Below are positions 62,601 to 64,000 of a DNA stretch of 64,000 nt, in pieces (within the stretch, counting starts at the first letter, position 1; each line of letters starts with the position of its first letter). A program made the translations under genes and the position numbers. A model generated the notes under the pieces. That model made no database searches. It was not told the DNA's origin and was given only the letters and a program-made list of their open reading frames with translations. The DNA is from Mycolicibacterium flavescens (GTDB lineage: Bacteria > Actinomycetota > Actinomycetes > Mycobacteriales > Mycobacteriaceae): the NCBI RefSeq assembly GCF_001722335.1, contig NZ_MIHA01000011.1, positions 45,041 through 109,040 on the forward strand, read 5' to 3'.

Positions 62601-64000
62601 GCTCGACCGTCAGCGGATCATCGTCCACGTCGCTCACCGGAACGTCGGCGTCGATCCGGTGGTCTTCGTCGATGGTGAACGTGTCATCGCCGGCGATCGG
62701 TGCATCGTTTTGGGCTTCAACCGTGATCGTGATGGTGGCTTCGCCGCTGGTGGCGCCGTCGCTGTCGGTGACGGTGTAGGTGAAGCTGTCGGTGCCGTTG
62801 AAGTCCGCGTTCGGGGTGTAGGTGTAGGTCCCGTCGGGGCGCACGACAAGTTGCCCGTTACTCGGGCCGGTCACCACGTTGGTGGTCAAGGTGTCGTCTT
62901 CGGTGTCCGAGACGGGCAGGGTACCGACGTATTCCTGGTCCTCGTCGGTTTCGACCGCATCGTCATTGGCGACCGGTGGGTCGTTGATGTCGGCGACGGT
63001 GATGGTGACGGTGCCAGTAGCGGTGCCGCCGTTGCCGTCGGTGACGGTGTAGGTGAACGAGTCGGTGCCGTTGAAGTCGGCGTTCGGGGTGTAGGTGTAG
63101 GTGCCGTTCGGGTTGAGTACCAGGGTGCCGTTGGTGACGTTCTGGTCGACGGTGACGGTGGTGGTGTCGCCGTCGACGTCGGAGACGGGAATCGATCCGT
63201 TGTAGGGACTGTCCTCGTCGACCTCCACCGCGGTGTCGTTGGTGACCGGTGCGTCGTTGACTGCGTTGACGGTGATGGTGGCGGTGCCGGTGGTGGTGGC
63301 GCCTTGGCTGTCGGTGACGGTGTAGGTGAAGCTGTCGGTGCCGTTGAAGTCGGTGGTGGGGGTGTAGGTGTAGGTGCCGTTCGGGTTGAGTACCAGGGTG
63401 CCGTTGGTGACGTTCTGACCCAATGTGACGGTGGCGGTGTCGTTTTCGTCGATGTCGCTGATCGGGACTGCGCCGTTGTAGGTGTTGTCTTCGTCGACGG
63501 TGACCGCGGTGTCGTTGGTGACCGGTGCGTCGTTGACTGCGTTGACGGTGATGGTGACAGTGCCGGTGGTGGTGGCGCCTTGGCTGTCGGTGACGGTGTA
63601 GGTGAAGCTGTCGGTGCCGTTGAAGTCGGTGGTGGGGGTGTAGGTGTAGGTGCCGTCGGTGTTGAGGACGAGGGTGCCGTTGGTGACGTTCTGGCCCAAT
63701 GTGACGGTGGCGGTGTCGTTTTCGTCGATGTCGGAGATCGGGACGGCGCCGTTGTAGGTGTCGTCTTCGTCGACGGTGACCGCGGTGTCGGTGGTGGTCG
63801 GTGCGTCGTTGACCGCGTTGACGGTGATGGTGACGGTCGCGGTGTCGGAGTCCTCGGTGCCGTCGTTGACCTTGTAGGTGAACGTGTCGGTGCCGTTGAA
63901 GTTTTCGTCCGGGGTGTAGGTGAACGAGCCGTCGTCGTTCAGTGTCAGGGTGCCGTTGGCCGGGCCGCTGACGAGGATGGCTTCGAGGGGGTCGCCTTCG
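59665..64000 (-). CDS. giant cadherin/VCBS-repeat adhesin, 3' part (N-terminus outside window)
   Basis: The frame is open from the window edge to TGA 59667-59665, giving the last 1444 residues. At least thirteen Ig-like repeats of about 92-98 residues follow one another, each with D-E-D-x(5)-G-x-V/L-P/L then GTLTLNxDGTFTYTPNANFSGTDSFTY-type strands. After the last repeat comes a domain (AYEGDLVLGLLAPDSLQVYN, LGRTDYVNSLLGVLLGN) resembling SbsA-type Ig-like ends, finishing VTESGPADRDF. The repeats nearest the edge are almost identical at DNA level. No anchor is seen at this end. Adhesion or biofilm function is inferred. Confidence 0.88.
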   Translation of the reverse strand, partial: EGDPLEAILVSGPANGTLTLNDDGSFTYTPDENFNGTDTFTYKVNDGTEDSDTATVTITVNAVNDAPTTTDTAVTVDEDDTYNGAVPISDIDENDTATVTLGQNVTNGTLVLNTDGTYTYTPTTDFNGTDSFTYTVTDSQGATTTGTVTITVNAVNDAPVTNDTAVTVDEDNTYNGAVPISDIDENDTATVTLGQNVTNGTLVLNPNGTYTYTPTTDFNGTDSFTYTVTDSQGATTTGTATITVNAVNDAPVTNDTAVEVDEDSPYNGSIPVSDVDGDTTTVTVDQNVTNGTLVLNPNGTYTYTPNADFNGTDSFTYTVTDGNGGTATGTVTITVADINDPPVANDDAVETDEDQEYVGTLPVSDTEDDTLTTNVVTGPSNGQLVVRPDGTYTYTPNADFNGTDSFTYTVTDSDGATSGEATITITVEAQNDAPIAGDDTFTIDEDHRIDADVPVSDVDDDPLTVELVDGPANGTLTLNPDGTFTYTPNANFNGTDSFTYTVNDGTVTSEIATITIEINEVNDPPIATNDSYSVGEDGQLTGNVLDNDTDVDRDPVTATLVSGPANGTLTLNPDGSFTYTPNANFTGTDSFTYRTSDGELDSNTALVTIAVTEVNDPPVANDDSFTTDEDRQLTGNVLDNDTDVDGNPLGAVVVSGPSNGTLTLNADGTFTYTPNANFSGTDTFTYAASDGSLSDTALVTISVTAVNDPPVATNDSFTGTEDNPVSGNVLTNDVDADNDTLTAAVVSGPSRGTLNFNPDGTFTYTPNANYSGTDSFTYSVSDGQGGTATGTVTITVSAVNDAPVANNDSFVTDEDSPLAGNVLDNDTDIEGNTLTAAVVSGPSRGTLNFNADGSFTYTPNANYSGTDSFTYSVSDGQGGIATGTVTLTVTAVNDPPVANHDSYTVAEDGELQGNVLDNDSDVDGDELKAVLVSGPSSGSLTLNEDGTFTYRPNANFSGTDTFFYRVNDGTVNSSTRSVTISVTAVNDPPVAGNDSVTTNEDTAYSGNVLSNDSDVDGNPLTATLRTQATNGSVTLNSNGTFTYTPHENWSGADSFTYTVSDGQGGTAIGTVSITVTPVNDRPVAGNDGFSVDEDGVLTGNVLTNDTDVDGTIQSASVVTGPTRGTLEFNSTTGAFTYRPNANYSGTDSFTYTVTDGSLTSEVATVTITVTAVNDAPVANNASHTINQATNGQPTVFNGTLSGSDVDSSSLTYTITNPPQNGTISNFNPSTGTFTFTPSGPGTASFTYTVSDGSATSNTATVSFTIVDNVAPTPVTVQATNGSGGTVSRLDQGDTIVYTFSEPIDPNTIMAGWNGSATTVTVRAYEGDLVLGLLAPDSLQVYNAANNQELNLGTVSLGRTDYVNSLLGVLLGNHLRFSNSTMVMTGNTITVTIGADYTPVGVISRGTAGGTGTLTWTPSSGVTDSAGNPLASGPVTESGPADRDF
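63241..63792 (-). repeat. near-identical 276-bp tandem repeats within the adhesin gene
   Basis: Two units at 63241-63516 and 63517-63792 share the same register (each starts GGTGACCGGTGCGTCG-like sequence on the plus strand). Each encodes 92 residues with only scattered differences; the next unit continues at 63793 with more divergence. The exact 276-base period keeps the reading frame and invites copy-number change. Confidence 0.8.

Noticed and set aside
59665..64000. Regular repeats that could suggest a CRISPR array
   Set aside because: The period is about 276-294 bp, the units are translated as Ig-like domains, and there are no short direct repeats with unique spacers.

Overview
The window is high-GC actinobacterial DNA and looks like a chromosomal segment of a rapidly growing mycobacterium (Mycolicibacterium-type). 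The reasons are the codon bias, frequent GTG starts, many stop/start overlaps (ATGA, GTGA, TGATG), several apparent leaderless promoters, and a gene order that I recall from the Mycobacterium tuberculosis Rv3300c-Rv3342 region. No tRNA, rRNA, insertion sequence, prophage or CRISPR array is visible.

Region by region. 1-2016: the end of an MFS efflux pump, a convergent Erm rRNA methylase with a leader peptide and hairpin, and a SAM methyltransferase. 2024-7140: metC-metX behind a SAM-IV riboswitch, divergent from a monomeric NADP isocitrate dehydrogenase. 7151-13553: alpha/beta hydrolase, exonuclease III, trpS, a YihY-type membrane protein, an SMR guanidinium exporter behind a guanidine-III riboswitch, a nitronate monooxygenase-like enzyme and the D,D-carboxypeptidase DacB1. 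13641-18213: an SMP-30-like protein, a class III aminotransferase, an Lrp regulator and an aldehyde dehydrogenase, which together look like polyamine/GABA catabolism. 18330-24229: the ECF41 sigma factor SigJ, a MarR-mmpS-mmpL cassette, and a carboxymuconolactone decarboxylase (CMD) protein that carries a textbook ECF41 promoter. 24735-27690: a secreted acidic protein, an orphan 303-residue protein and a VapBC-like module. 27712-31172: sdhCDAB. 31434-42988 and on to 48890: nucleoside salvage (cdd, deoA, add, upp, pmmB, deoD), amiB1-amiA1, lpdA, glpD2 and a pseudouridine synthase, with a small type VII/NlpC pair and an AbrB-type transporter interspersed. 48892-64000: a cell-surface region with a membrane-anchored protein, two giant cadherin/VCBS-repeat adhesins (the second runs off the window), a secreted GH2 glycosidase, a proline-rich secreted protein, and SDR, enoyl-CoA hydratase and TetR genes.

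Regulation is the richest aspect. Two riboswitches, a macrolide-type attenuator, a SigJ promoter pair, paired MarR operators, and a promoter shared in detail by the first giant adhesin and the GH2 enzyme can all be read directly from the sequence. Names such as sigJ, dacB1, amiA1 and lpdA rest on motif recognition and remembered mycobacterial gene order, not on a database search.
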